In this document: positions 8,435 through 18,028 of the stretch, one piece after another | How positions within the stretch are numbered: position 1 is the stretch's first letter | How the letters are laid out: each line of letters opens with the position of its first letter | Program-made: the position numbers and the translations under genes | Assembly (NCBI GenBank): GCA_963758845.1 | Contig: CAVWWX010000002.1 | Span: forward strand, 1,364,001 to 1,428,000 | Direction: 5' to 3' | DNA from: JBDTSW01 sp963758845 | GTDB taxonomy: Bacteria; Actinomycetota; Thermoleophilia; Solirubrobacterales; 70-9 | Length of the DNA: 64,000 nucleotides | Notes under the pieces: model-generated | The model's database searches: none | Seen by the model: only the letters and a program-made list of their open reading frames with translations | What the model was told of the DNA's origin: nothing

Positions 8435-9414
8435 GGCGCCGATTCCTCGCCCTCGGCCGGGGCCTCGGCGGTCGCGGAGGCCTCGGCCTGGACGATGTCC
8501 TGGGCCTCGGTCAGGCCGGCCCCGAGCTCCTCCAGGTAGGGCTGGAAGTCGGCGGCCTCGACCACCCGGACCTTGGACACCAGCGCTGGGTAGGCGGTGC
8601 CGTCGAACACGGTCCCGCCGCCTGCGTAGGTACCGACCTCGTCGGCCTTGAACCAGGTCTGGGCGATGGAGCCGGGGATGGCCTGGACCTGCCCGGTCAG
8701 CGACGGCACCCACCAGGAATGCACGACGTCGGTGGAGGTGACGTTCAGGACCACCGTGGTGTCGACGGGGACGACCAGCTCGCCGTAGCTGAACAGGGTC
8801 GCGATGTCCTCACGCTCGGCGGAGGGGTACTCGAACCGCCACAGCCACTGCTGGGCGATGGCGTCGATCTCAAGCGGCGCGCCCTCCTCGCCCTGGCCCG
8901 TCGCGGGCTCGGAGCCGGTCGCCTCCTCGGCGCCGGCCGGGATCGCGGTCTCGGGCACGTCGGAGATCGGGACCTGCGCCAGGCGCCCGGCTGAAGCCTC
9001 GAGCGCCTCGGAGCTCGAGTCATCGACGCTGCGGGCGCTGACGCTCATGACCACGCCGAAGGTGAAGATCGCCAGCGCCAGGACGCTCAGGGCACCGGCC
9101 GCACGGCCCATGACGCGGCGGCCCGAGGTGACGCGGGCCGCGGTCCGGCCGCGGCGGGCGCGAAAGCGGACCAGCCCGGCGACGAGCGCCGCGTTGATCG
9201 CGACCAGGACGACGAGCGTGACGACGATCATCACCCAGTAGGCGGTGGCCATGTCCTCGGTGTTGGGCGAGTGGGGCGCCTCGGGCCCCAGCTGAAGCGC
9301 GCTGGCCGGGGCGGCCAGGATGGCGCCGCCCACCACGGCAAGGGCGAGGGCCCGGCGGATCACGCGCGGAGGCGCCGCCCGGTCCGAGGCGGTCGTCTGT
9401 TCAGTGGGCGCCAA
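8431..9414 (-). CDS. Cytochrome c oxidase subunit II homologue lacking the CuA site
   Basis: The 327-aa product has a signal peptide or first helix, two membrane helices (about 56-82 and 105-125) and a cupredoxin domain with QQWLWRFEYP and HSWWVPSLTGQVQAIPG, as in subunit II. The CuA loop that should read C-x-E-x-C-x3-H-x2-M reads G267-x-V-x-D271-x3-Y275-x2-L278; only the first His (H232) remains. An acidic insert rich in E, G and A (about 160-182) precedes the cupredoxin domain. The predicted start is a TTG at 9414; a GTG at 9363 directly before the signal segment is an alternative. The loss of CuA matches the loss of metal sites in subunit I. Confidence 0.83.
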   Translation of the reverse strand: MAPTEQTTASDRAAPPRVIRRALALAVVGGAILAAPASALQLGPEAPHSPNTEDMATAYWVMIVVTLVVLVAINAALVAGLVRFRARRGRTAARVTSGRRVMGRAAGALSVLALAIFTFGVVMSVSARSVDDSSSEALEASAGRLAQVPISDVPETAIPAGAEEATGSEPATGQGEEGAPLEIDAIAQQWLWRFEYPSAEREDIATLFSYGELVVPVDTTVVLNVTSTDVVHSWWVPSLTGQVQAIPGSIAQTWFKADEVGTYAGGGTVFDGTAYPALVSKVRVVEAADFQPYLEELGAGLTEAQDIVQAEASATAEAPAEGEESAP

Positions 9415-9435
9415 GGCGCGAGCATTCTATTCGGG

Positions 9436-10431
9436 TCAGACGAGACCCTGCGCCTGCGCCCATCGCGCCGAGCGCTCGAGGCCCTCGTCCAGGCCAACGC
9501 GGGGCTCCCAGCCCAGTTCCGAGCGGATGCGCCGGGTCGAGACGGTGCCCCGCCGGTCGACGAAGGTCGCGGCGCGGGCGGTGAACATCGGCGGCCTTCC
9601 GCGCAGGCGCGCGAGCGCCGCCGACGCGGCGCCAACCGCCTCCAGGACGGGCCTGGGCAGTACCCGCGTCGGGGGACCGCCGGCGATCGCGGCGATCCGG
9701 TCGAAGTACTCGCGGAAGGTCACCGCCTCGCCGTCCCAGGCGGCGTAGGCCTGGCCGGGCTTCCCCTTCTCGAGGCCCAGCAGCACGGCGGCGACCAGGT
9801 CCGAGATGTAGATGGGCAGCATCCGGCCGTCGCCCGGAGCGGGCACCGCCAGCCGCCCGGCCTTCGCCAGCTGGAGCGGCCGCACGATCCAGGGCACCGA
9901 GCCCGGCCCGTAGACGTCGCCGGGCCGGATCACGACCGCGCCGCGACGGCACGCGAGCCGGTCGGATGACGCCTTCGTGTCGATGTAGGGGATGCCGTAG
10001 GCGCGCCGGAACCTGCCCTCGTCCTGTTCGGAGGGGTCGTGGTAGCCGTAGACGACGACCGAGGAGATGTGTACGCAGCGCTTCGCCCCCGCGGCCCTGG
10101 CGGCGTCGAGGACGACGGCGCTACCACGGGCGTTGACCTCGACGAAGTCGGCCATCGCGCCCCACTCGTGCACGTAGGCCGCCGCGTGCACCACGAGGTC
10201 GGCGCCCTCGAGCGCCAGGTCCATCGCCGCGCGGTCGGTGACGTCGGCGACGGCCGCCGACGCCCCCGCCTCGGCGGCCGTGGGCGCCAGCTCCCGCGCG
10301 ACGTCGACGCCCACGACGTCCGCGCCCTCGGCCGCAAGTGCGGCGCACACCGCTCCCCCGATGAAGCCGCCGGCCCCGGTCACCGCAGCCCGTTGTCCCT
10401 GGAAACGCAGCTTGTGGGCCGAATCGCTCAC
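9436..10431 (-). CDS. NAD-dependent epimerase/dehydratase (SDR, 3-beta-HSD-like)
   Basis: The 331-aa extended short-chain dehydrogenase has a nucleotide motif GAGGFIGG near residue 19, a D-V (GVDVA) acceptor for the adenine ribose, HAAAYVHEWG, HISSVVVYG with the catalytic Ser, and the catalytic pair Y-x-x-x-K (YIDTK) near residue 150. Such enzymes act on nucleotide sugars, sterols or dihydroflavonol-like substrates, and the substrate cannot be read from sequence. GTG start at 10431. It is divergent from the PAP2 gene with only 26 nt between the starts, so both promoters must overlap. Confidence 0.8.
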   Translation of the reverse strand: MSDSAHKLRFQGQRAAVTGAGGFIGGAVCAALAAEGADVVGVDVARELAPTAAEAGASAAVADVTDRAAMDLALEGADLVVHAAAYVHEWGAMADFVEVNARGSAVVLDAARAAGAKRCVHISSVVVYGYHDPSEQDEGRFRRAYGIPYIDTKASSDRLACRRGAVVIRPGDVYGPGSVPWIVRPLQLAKAGRLAVPAPGDGRMLPIYISDLVAAVLLGLEKGKPGQAYAAWDGEAVTFREYFDRIAAIAGGPPTRVLPRPVLEAVGAASAALARLRGRPPMFTARAATFVDRRGTVSTRRIRSELGWEPRVGLDEGLERSARWAQAQGLV

Positions 10432-10457
10432 CCGGGCCCGACTTATACTCGCCCGCC

Positions 10458-11465
10458 TTGATCGGCAGGCTCAAGTCCCGGCGCAAGCCCAGTCCAGCCG
10501 CCCGCACGGCCGTGCGGGCCGGAGCCGCCGCTGCGCTCGCCGCCTCGCTGGTCTTCCCACTGGTGCGCAGGCGGCTTCGCATCCCGGCGCCGCTCACCAC
10601 CGCCGCCGCGGTGGCCGGCCCGCTCTCGCTGGCGGTGCTGCGCCCGCGCACCCCCAAGCGCGACGTCGCGCTGTTCGCCCTGCAGATGTGGGGGTTCGCC
10701 GTTGCGCACGAGCTGCCCTACGACAACCCCGAGGCCCTGCGCGAACGGCTCCACATCCGCTACCCGATCCGCTTCGACCGCCGCCTGGGCGGCGGCGAGC
10801 TGCCGAGCGTCCGCCTGCAGAGGGCGCTCTCGCGGCCGGACGGCGCGAGCGCCCTCGACCGGGTGCTGACGGTCGCCCACTGGGCGTGGTTCTTCCAGCC
10901 GCACGCCTCGCTCGTCTACGTCCTCACCCGCGACTCCGAGCGCTTCCCGCGCGCGGCCCGGCAGATGGCGGCCACCTACGACATCGGCTGCGCCCTCTAC
11001 TTCCTGGTCCCGACCGCGCCCCCGTGGTGGGCCGCCGAGGAGGGCTACATCGACGAGGAGCTCGAACGGGTGCGCACCGAGGTTGCCAACGAGGACCTGC
11101 CGCCGCGGCTTCGGCGGCTGATGGTCGACGTCGGGGAGGAGATCTGGGGGCCTCGGCTCTGGCCACGACTCTACGACTCGCTGGGGGGCAACCCGTGGGC
11201 GGCGATGCCCTCGCTTCACTTCGCGACCTCGCTGATGGCCGCCATGCTCCTGTCCGAGTCGAGCCCGGTGGCCGGCGCCGCCGGGTGGGCCTACGCGCTG
11301 ACGCTGGGATTCGCGCTCGTCTACCTGGGCGAGCACTACGTGACGGACCTGCTCGCGGGCGCGGCGCTGGTGCTGGCGGTCCGCCGCGGCGAGCCGCTCG
11401 CCGAGCCCGTCGTGGTGCGGGTCAACGCGGCGCTGCAGCGCCTCGAGCGCATCGCGGCGGCGTGA
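10458..11465 (+). CDS. PAP2-superfamily membrane phosphatase/phosphotransferase
   Basis: The 335-aa membrane protein carries the C-terminal PAP2 signature halves MPSLHFATS near residue 252 and GEHYVTDLLAG near 296, as in inositolphosphotransferase-like (Aur1/Ipt1) members. About six helices are visible, with a conserved FQPHASLVYVLTR region in the middle. It probably acts on phospho- or inositol lipids. The TTG start at 10458 is the first in frame. It precedes a flippase-like gene by 64 nt on the same strand, so the pair may serve lipid metabolism. Confidence 0.78.
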   Translation: MIGRLKSRRKPSPAARTAVRAGAAAALAASLVFPLVRRRLRIPAPLTTAAAVAGPLSLAVLRPRTPKRDVALFALQMWGFAVAHELPYDNPEALRERLHIRYPIRFDRRLGGGELPSVRLQRALSRPDGASALDRVLTVAHWAWFFQPHASLVYVLTRDSERFPRAARQMAATYDIGCALYFLVPTAPPWWAAEEGYIDEELERVRTEVANEDLPPRLRRLMVDVGEEIWGPRLWPRLYDSLGGNPWAAMPSLHFATSLMAAMLLSESSPVAGAAGWAYALTLGFALVYLGEHYVTDLLAGAALVLAVRRGEPLAEPVVVRVNAALQRLERIAAA

Positions 11466-11529
11466 CGGGGTAGGCGGATCGTGTCCGCGCGCCGATCGGT
11501 CGGCGTTCCCTGCGAGGATTGAGGGTTAG

Positions 11530-12750
11530 ATGGCCGTCCCCGGCGAAGACCGTCCGGACGTGGGGGGGCAGGTCTCGGGACCCCAGACCGAGGGCACCAC
11601 GTCCGAGGAAGAGGAGGACGAGGGCGAGAACGTCGAGCCCTCTTTCTTCAGCGACCCCAAGCGCCTGATCCAGACGGGCGTCATCGTCGTGCTGCTCATC
11701 GCGGGCATCTACCTGCTGCTGCCGAGCATCGTCGGCCTCGACGACGCCGTCAAGAGGCTCCAGCGCGCCGACTGGATCTGGATCGCGGTCGCGCTCGCGT
11801 TCAACGTGCTGGCGTTCGGCTCCTATGTCGCGCTCTTCCGCGGCGTCGTCGGCGAGAACGTCCTCAAGCTCACCTGGAGCGAGAGCTACCAGATCACGAT
11901 GGCGGGGCTGGCGGCGACGCGCCTGTTCTCGGCCGGCGGCGCCGGCGGGATCGTCCTGACCTACTGGGCGCTTCGCAAGGCCGGGATGCCGCGCCGCCAG
12001 AGCGCCTGCCGGATGGTCGCCTTCCTGGTCCTCCTCTACGCGGTCTACATGCTGACCGTGATCATCAACGGCATCCTGCTGCGGACCGGGGTGTTCAACG
12101 GGCCCAACCCGGGCGGGCTCACGATCGTCCCCGCCGCGATCGCCGGCGTCGTGATCGCGCTCTTCTTGCTGATCGCGCTGCTCCCAGAGGACTTCGAGCG
12201 GCGCATGCGCTCCTACTCCAGGGGCTATCGCCGCAGCCGGCTGGTCCAGCGCCTCGCGTCGGTCCCCGCCTCGATGGCGAGCGGGGTGCGGACGGCGATC
12301 GACTTCGTCCGGAACCCGTCGCGCGGCGGCCTGGCCGTCGCGGGGGCGATCGGCTTCTGGGCGGCGAACATCGGGATCCTGTGGGCCAGCTTCCACGCCT
12401 TCGACGTCGAGGTCCCCCTGGGCGTGGTGGTCCAGGGCTTCTTCGTGGGGATGGTCGCCAACCTGATCCCGTTCGTCCCGGGCGGGGTGGGGGCGGTCGA
12501 CGCCGGCCTGATCGGCACCTTCGTCCTGTTCGGCCTGCCGGGCAGCGAGGTCTTCGCCGCCGTCCTCGTCTACCGGTTGATCGCGTTCTGGCTGCCGATC
12601 CCGCCCGGGATCGTGGCGTTCTTCCAGCTGCGGCGAACGGTCGCGCGCTGGCAGGAGGACCGGGGGCGCCCGGCGGTCGGGAACGAGCGTGGCCGAGTCG
12701 CTTCCGGGGTCGATCTCGACCTCTCCGCAGTCCATTACTTCAGAAAGTAA
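11530..12750 (+). CDS. UPF0104/lysylphosphatidylglycerol-synthase-type membrane protein
   Basis: The 406-aa product has an acidic N-terminal region (about residues 1-45, with a run of Glu). About eight membrane helices follow, with the family pattern F-x-P-G-G-V-G-A-V-D-A-G near residue 320 (FVPGGVGAVDAG) and LFSAGGAGGIVLTYWALR near 135. This is the integral membrane (flippase-like) part of the MprF family without the soluble aminoacyltransferase domain. Lipid translocation is an inference from the family. Confidence 0.75.
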   Translation: MAVPGEDRPDVGGQVSGPQTEGTTSEEEEDEGENVEPSFFSDPKRLIQTGVIVVLLIAGIYLLLPSIVGLDDAVKRLQRADWIWIAVALAFNVLAFGSYVALFRGVVGENVLKLTWSESYQITMAGLAATRLFSAGGAGGIVLTYWALRKAGMPRRQSACRMVAFLVLLYAVYMLTVIINGILLRTGVFNGPNPGGLTIVPAAIAGVVIALFLLIALLPEDFERRMRSYSRGYRRSRLVQRLASVPASMASGVRTAIDFVRNPSRGGLAVAGAIGFWAANIGILWASFHAFDVEVPLGVVVQGFFVGMVANLIPFVPGGVGAVDAGLIGTFVLFGLPGSEVFAAVLVYRLIAFWLPIPPGIVAFFQLRRTVARWQEDRGRPAVGNERGRVASGVDLDLSAVHYFRK

Positions 12751-12826
12751 AGTATGATGTGTAGCGAACCGGGCACCCGCGCCGACCAACCTGATGTAGT
12801 GGGTATCCGATCGAATCGAGGAGCGA

Positions 12827-13852
12827 ATGCAGATGAGTGAGCAGAGGGTGGTCGAGAACGTGATCATCGTCGGGGGTGGCCCCGCCGGCTACACGGCGGC
12901 GCTCTACACCTCGCGCGCGAACCTCGAGCCGCTGGTCGTCGAGGGCTTCCAGTGGGGCGGCCAGCTCCAGAACACCACCGACGTCGAGAACTACCCGGGC
13001 TATCCCGACGGGATCATGGGCCCGGAGATGATGCAGCAGTTCCGCGCTCAGGCCGAGCGGTTCGGGACGCGCTTCGTCACCGACGACGTGACCAGCCTCG
13101 AGCTGACCGACGGCGGCGTCCACAAGGTCGTGATCGGCGACGAGGAGCATCTCGCCCAGACCGTCATCCTGGCGATGGGCGCCGAGCCGCGCCGGCTGGG
13201 GATCCCCGGCGAGCTGGAGCTTGCCGGCCGTGGCGTCTCGACCTGCGGCGTCTGCGACGGCGCCTTCTTCAAGGGCGAGGACGTCGTCGTGGTCGGCGGC
13301 GGCGACTCGGCGATGGAGGATGCGATCTTCATCTCGAAGTTCGCGGACGACCTCAAGATCGTCCACCGCCGCCCCCAGTTCAGGGCGTCGAAGATCATGC
13401 TCGACCGCGCGTCCGAGCGCGACAACATCAGCCTCAAGACCCCGTTCGTGCCCGAGGAGTTCGTCGCCGGCGAGGACGGGAAGATCCAGTCCGTTCGGCT
13501 GAGGAACGCCGAGACCGGCGCAGAGGAGAGCCTCGAGGTCGGGGGCGCGTTCGTCGCGATCGGCCACGTTCCGCGCTCGGAGCTGGTCGAGGGCGTCGTC
13601 GACACCGACGAGAACGGCTACGTCCTCACCCAGCCAGGCTCGACCCGGACCAACCTCGACGGCGTCTTCGCGATCGGCGACTTGGTCGACCACACCTATC
13701 GCCAGGCGGTCACCGCGGCCGGCACCGGCTGCATGGGCGCCCTGGACGCCGAGTGGTACCTGCGCGACACGCCTCCCTCGCCGGAGGCCCACTGGCAGAA
13801 GGGCGGCGAGCCGGTCGAGGTCGCCCCGACGCCGGCTACCGCCGCGTCCTAG
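12827..13852 (+). CDS. trxB: Thioredoxin-disulfide reductase
   Basis: The 341-aa FAD/NADPH enzyme has the FAD motif GGGPAGYTAALY near residue 15, the redox-active CGVC near residue 141 (in place of the more common CATC), the NADPH motif VGGGDSAMEDA near 163, HRRPQFRAS, and FAIGDLVD near 278 in the FAD C-terminal domain. It would reduce thioredoxin. The C-terminus is about 25 residues longer than typical. ATG at 12827 follows GAGGAGCGA; a second ATG lies two codons later. An AT-rich stretch (TTACTTCAGAAAGTAAAGTATGATG, about 12735-12760) precedes the gene and probably holds its promoter. Confidence 0.93.
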   Translation: MQMSEQRVVENVIIVGGGPAGYTAALYTSRANLEPLVVEGFQWGGQLQNTTDVENYPGYPDGIMGPEMMQQFRAQAERFGTRFVTDDVTSLELTDGGVHKVVIGDEEHLAQTVILAMGAEPRRLGIPGELELAGRGVSTCGVCDGAFFKGEDVVVVGGGDSAMEDAIFISKFADDLKIVHRRPQFRASKIMLDRASERDNISLKTPFVPEEFVAGEDGKIQSVRLRNAETGAEESLEVGGAFVAIGHVPRSELVEGVVDTDENGYVLTQPGSTRTNLDGVFAIGDLVDHTYRQAVTAAGTGCMGALDAEWYLRDTPPSPEAHWQKGGEPVEVAPTPATAAS

Positions 13853-13855
13853 CGG

Positions 13856-14729
13856 CTAGCAGCCGCCCTTCAGGAACCTCACCCTGTCCTGGTTCGGGTT
13901 CAGCCGGATCGGCTTGCGCCGGTCGTTGTTGGCCGTGTCGAGCTCCTGGATCTGGGACGGCCCGTTGGGCGGGTTCGCGACCGAGACCAAGCAGTAGGTG
14001 CCGCGCGTCACCCCGGTGATGTTCAGGCGCTGGCCCGGCGTGAAGTAGTGGTAGAGGTCCGCCCAGCCGACCGAGAGTCCCATGCCGTCGGGCCCCGTAC
14101 TCGGGTCGCCCCCGTTGCAGCCGGAGCCCGAGTAGGTGCCCTCGTCCGGTGTCCCGGAGAAGTTGGGGTACGGATAGCCGTCGAAGATGCAGAACCCGAT
14201 CTTGCGTGAGGGCTCGATGCCGGGTATCTCCTCGCCCTCCTGCCGTCTCGAGCCGGAACTGCGCGAAGTCCTGGAAGTGCCAGTGGTCGTGGGCGGCGTG
14301 GTACTCGAAGCAGCCGACCTTGGGGGTCTGGCCGACGCCGTCCTCCGCGGGATCGAAGTCACCGTTCCCGTCGGTGTCCTCGTAGATCCGCTGGTTCGCG
14401 TCTCGGTCGGCGCCAACCGGCTCGGGGAACTCCCCCTCGGTGCAGTCGGTGAGGCCCCCGGGCCCGCCGGTGGCGGTGGCCGTGCTCGAGTACAGCTCCA
14501 TCGGCCCTTCGCCCGAGTTCCCGACCATGTTCGAGACGCGCAGGATGATGCGCCCCGACTTGTTGGCGACCCGCAGGTCCAGAGCGTCCGTGCCGGGGCT
14601 GACCGTCCGCAGATCGGGCAGGAGCAGCGGCGAGCCCGCTTCCACCGTCCCGGCAAGCGCGATGATCAGCGCGGCGGTGGCCGCCACCCCCGCGGCCATC
14701 CCGATTCTGATTCGCCGTCCGACGTCCAT
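13856..14729 (-). CDS. Secreted lysyl-oxidase-like protein (one frameshift)
   Basis: The protein begins with a signal peptide (MDVGRRIRIGMAAG, cleavage near residue 32), then LLPDLRTVSPG and a Cys/Asp-rich region with a DTDGNGDFDP calcium-like loop. A His cluster HAAHDHWHF near residue 143 matches the copper talon of the lysyl oxidase family. The frame then breaks at 14243-14244; removing one of two identical bases joins it to the C-terminal half (GFCIFDGYPYPN, GWADLYHYFTPGQ, GTYCLVSVANPP), ending in KGGC. Joined, it is about 290 aa, normal for bacterial lysyl-oxidase-like proteins. Role in matrix or peptide oxidation is inferred. Confidence 0.7.
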
Positions 14730-14829
14730 GCCATCCAGTCCCTGCGCGCCGAGGCTACCAGTGCGGGCTGATACCGCCTAGAAGAGATCCGCATGGCCGC
14801 CCCTTCGCCCTGCCCCTACCCTCGGGTCG

Positions 14830-15768
14830 ATGGACCGCCGTGCCTGGACATTGCTGGTCGCCCTGGGGGCGATCTGGGGCGCGAGCTTTCTGCTGATCGA
14901 GATCGGTTTGCGAGACCTCGCGCCGGGCCTGCTCGCGTGGGCCCGGATCGCGCTGGCGGCCCTTGTCCTGATGGCGTTCGCGCGGGCGTCGGGGGCGCTC
15001 GCCGGGCTTCGTGGCAGGGTGCCGGAGGTAATGATCCTGGCGGCGGTGCAGGTCGCAGGCCCCTTCCTTCTCATCGCCGCCGGCCAGCAGGAGATCACCT
15101 CATCGCTTGCCGGGATCCTCATGACCACGGCGCCACTCTTCGGCGCGGTGCTCGCCGTCTGGGTCGATCACGAGGAACGGTCGTCCGGTCTGCGCTTGGT
15201 CGGGGTGATCCTCGGATTCGTCGGAGTGGTGATCCTCCTCGGCCTCGATCTCGACGGCTCCGCGATGGCGCTGCTCGGCGGCCTCGCCGTGGTCCTCGCC
15301 GGACTTGGATATGCGGTCGGTGGGTTCATCGTCAAGCACCGCTTCGGGGACGCGCAGCCCCAGGGCGTCGCAGCCGCGGTCATGACCGGAAGCGCCGTGT
15401 GGCTCGCGCCGGCAGCGATCGCGTCGGTTCCATCCGCCGCCCCGGGCGCCGGCCCTGTGCTCGCCGTGGTCTTGCTCGGAGTGGTCGGAACCGGGCTCGC
15501 GTTCGCGATCTACTACGAGCTGTTCGTGTCGGTAGGACCAGCGCGCACCCTTATCGTCGCCTACCTGATCCCGGGCTTCGCGGTCGCCTACGGCGCGCTG
15601 CTCCTGGGTGAGAGCGTCACCGTGGTCACGCTAATCGGGCTGGCGCTGATCCTCGCCGGCTGTTGGCTGGCGGCCGAGGGCCGGATGCCCTGGCGCTCAC
15701 GTGCGATACCCCGGGGCGCCGAGGCGGTGGCGCCCGAACCGTCCCCGTCCCCGCGTCCCGTGGCGTGA
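14830..15768 (+). CDS. EamA/DMT-family transporter
   Basis: The 312-aa drug/metabolite transporter has ten helices and two EamA repeats. The first begins LLVALGAIWGASFLLIE, and the second begins near residue 150 after DLDGSAMALLGG. The C-terminal tail is Pro/Ser/Glu-rich. Substrate unknown. Its stop overlaps the GTG of the next gene (GTGA), which implies co-translation with the M20 peptidase; export of an amino-acid-like compound is possible but not shown. Confidence 0.82.
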   Translation: MDRRAWTLLVALGAIWGASFLLIEIGLRDLAPGLLAWARIALAALVLMAFARASGALAGLRGRVPEVMILAAVQVAGPFLLIAAGQQEITSSLAGILMTTAPLFGAVLAVWVDHEERSSGLRLVGVILGFVGVVILLGLDLDGSAMALLGGLAVVLAGLGYAVGGFIVKHRFGDAQPQGVAAAVMTGSAVWLAPAAIASVPSAAPGAGPVLAVVLLGVVGTGLAFAIYYELFVSVGPARTLIVAYLIPGFAVAYGALLLGESVTVVTLIGLALILAGCWLAAEGRMPWRSRAIPRGAEAVAPEPSPSPRPVA

Positions 15769-16901
15769 CTGGAGAGCCCACAGCCGAGCTCCTCTCGCAA
15801 CTGGTCGCGATCGATTCGGTCAATCCGTCGCTGGTGCCCGGGGGCGCGGGCGAGAGCGAGATCGCGACCTTCGTCGCCTCCTGGGCGGGCGATGGCGGGC
15901 TGGAGGTCCAGGTCTTGGAGGGAACCCTCGGCCGTCCGAGCGTGGTGGTTCGCGCCCGCGGCAGGGGCGGGGGGCGGACCCTGTTGCTCTGTGGCCACAG
16001 CGACACCGTCACCGTCGCGGGGATGCGCGATCCGCATTCGCCGCGACTCGAAGGCGATCGCCTCTACGGCCGTGGCGCCTACGACATGAAGGCCGGCGTC
16101 GCCGCGGCGCTGGTCGCCTGCCGCGAGGCGGCGCGCTTCGGGCTTCGCGGCGACGTGGTCTGCGCCGTTGTCGCCGACGAGGAGCACGCGAGCCTGGGCG
16201 TCCAGGAGGTGCTGGCGAATCTCACCGCCGACGCGGCGATCGTCACCGAGCCCACCGAGCTCGAGCTGATCGTCGCCCACAAGGGCTTCGTCTGGTCGGA
16301 GATCGAGGTCACCGGACACGCCGCCCACGGCTCGCGCCATGACCTGGGCGTCGATGCGATCGTCAAGGCCGGGCCCATCCTCACGGCCCTTGGCGAGCTC
16401 GACGCAAAGCTCGGAGAACGTGCCCATCCGCTTCTCGGGCGGCCTTCGCTCCACGCGGGGCTGATCGAGGGCGGCGAGGAGCTGTCCAGCTATCCGGCCC
16501 GTTGCCTGGTGAGCCTGGAGCGCCGGACTCTCCCGGGCGAGAGCGCCGCCGATGTCGAGCGCGAGCTGGCCGCGCTTCTGGCCTCCTGCCGGGAGCGCGA
16601 TCCCGGGCTGCGGGCCACGGCGCGGATGGGGATCGTCCGCGAGCCCTTCGAGGTGGCCGAGGCCGCCGAGATCGTGAGCGCCCTGGGCGCGGCGGGCGCC
16701 GAGGTGATGGGAGCGGTGCCGGCGATGGGGGGCGCCGGGTACTGGACCGATGCCGCGTTCATCGCCGCCGCCGGGATTCCCACGGTGCTCTTCGGGCCCG
16801 GGGGCGAGGGCGCGCACGCTGCCGAGGAGTGGGTGAACCTGCCGGACACGGACGCGGTGGCTCGGACGCTGGTCGGCGTCGCTAGGCGCTACTGCGGCTG
16901 A
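15765..16901 (+). CDS. M20-family metallopeptidase (ArgE/DapE type)
   Basis: The 378-aa zinc hydrolase has the expected metal and catalytic residues: GHSDTV near residue 80 (His, Asp), RGAYDMKAG near 105 (bridging Asp), ADEEHAS near 140 (Glu-Glu) and EGAHAAEEWV near 350 (His). The dimerisation domain begins after AHKGFVWSEIEV and contains GHAAHGS. Members deacylate N-acyl amino acids or succinyl-diaminopimelate. The GTG at 15765 overlaps the previous stop. Its 3' end overlaps the convergent dehydrogenase gene by 20 bp. Confidence 0.87.
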   Translation: MTGEPTAELLSQLVAIDSVNPSLVPGGAGESEIATFVASWAGDGGLEVQVLEGTLGRPSVVVRARGRGGGRTLLLCGHSDTVTVAGMRDPHSPRLEGDRLYGRGAYDMKAGVAAALVACREAARFGLRGDVVCAVVADEEHASLGVQEVLANLTADAAIVTEPTELELIVAHKGFVWSEIEVTGHAAHGSRHDLGVDAIVKAGPILTALGELDAKLGERAHPLLGRPSLHAGLIEGGEELSSYPARCLVSLERRTLPGESAADVERELAALLASCRERDPGLRATARMGIVREPFEVAEAAEIVSALGAAGAEVMGAVPAMGGAGYWTDAAFIAAAGIPTVLFGPGGEGAHAAEEWVNLPDTDAVARTLVGVARRYCG

Positions 16902-18028
16902 GCCATGGAGCGACCTCGTAGCGCTCGTCGCCGGTTGCCTGGTGGAGGGCGTCCAGCGTCATGACGACCCTCGAGGCCCCCAGCTTGTCCATCCATTCGA
17001 ACGGGCCGCGCGGGTGGTTCAGGCCAAGGCGCATCGCCGAATCGATCTCGGCGGGAGCGGCCACCCCCTCGCCGGCGGCGAAGGCCGCCTCGTTGGCAAG
17101 CTGGCTCACGACCCGTTCCAGCACGGCGCGCCGGCGCCGGCGGGGCCAGTGCGGCGCCGTCGGGCGCCATCGCGCCCTCCGCGTAGTCGTAGAAGCCGCG
17201 CCCGCTCTTTCGCCCCAGCCGGCCTTCGGCGACCATCCGCTCCTGGATCGGATGGGGGCGCCAGCGTGGCTCGTGGCGCTGGCGGTAGAACGAGCGGGCT
17301 ACCTCGAGGTTCACGTCGATGCCGATCAGGTCCATCAGCTCGAACGGCCCCATCGGGTAGCCGCCGTCCTCGCGCATCACCGCGTCGATCTGCGCGTGTG
17401 TTGCGGCGCCCTCGTCGAGGATCCGCAGCGACTCGAGCGCGAACGGCCGGTTGCAGCGGTTGACGATGAAGCCGGGCGAGTCGGTGCAGCGCACGGGCTG
17501 GCGGCCCATTGCGCGCGCCACCTCCTCGACCGCCTGCAGGTGCTCCTCGGCCGAGTCCGCGGTCGCGACCACCTCGACCAGCTTCATCAGCGCCGGGGGG
17601 TTGAAGAAGTGCATCCCGCAGACCCGCTCGGGGCCGGGCACGCCGGCAGCGACGTCCGCGACCGAGAGGGACGAGGTGTTGGTGGCGAGGACGGCGGCCG
17701 GGCCGCAGATCCCGGCCAGCGCCTCGAACAGCTCGCGCTTCAGCGCCAGGTTCTCGGGGCAGGCCTCGACCACCAGGTCGCAGCCCTCGAGGCCGGCGAG
17801 CTCGGGCGTGACGCTGACGCGGGCCCAGGCCTCCTTCGCCTCGGGCGCGCTCCATCGCCCTCGCTCGGCGCCCTTGCGAAGCTGGTCGCGCAGGCGGTCG
17901 GCGCCCCGCTGGAGCGCCTCGGGCTGCGGGTCGTGAAGGCGGGTCTCGTGTCCGCCCAGCGCGGCGATCTGGGCGATGCCGGCACCCATCGTGCCGGCGC
18001 CCGCGACGCCGATCCGCCCGACGGTCAA
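16882..18028 (-). CDS. 3-hydroxyacyl-CoA dehydrogenase (one frameshift)
   Basis: The N-terminal NAD domain (GAGTMGAGIAQIAA) is followed by NTSSLSVADVA, GMHFFNPPALMKLVEVV with the catalytic His, and DSPGFIVNR, then a first C-terminal domain ending GRKSGRGFYDY. A second C-terminal domain (SQLANEAAFAAGEGV, GLNHPRGPFEW) is in another frame; dropping one of the two bases at 17125-17126 restores a single protein of about 381 aa. It oxidises 3-hydroxyacyl-CoA. The TTG start overlaps the stop of the cupin gene (TTGA). It belongs to the acyl-CoA cluster up to 20467. Confidence 0.83.
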
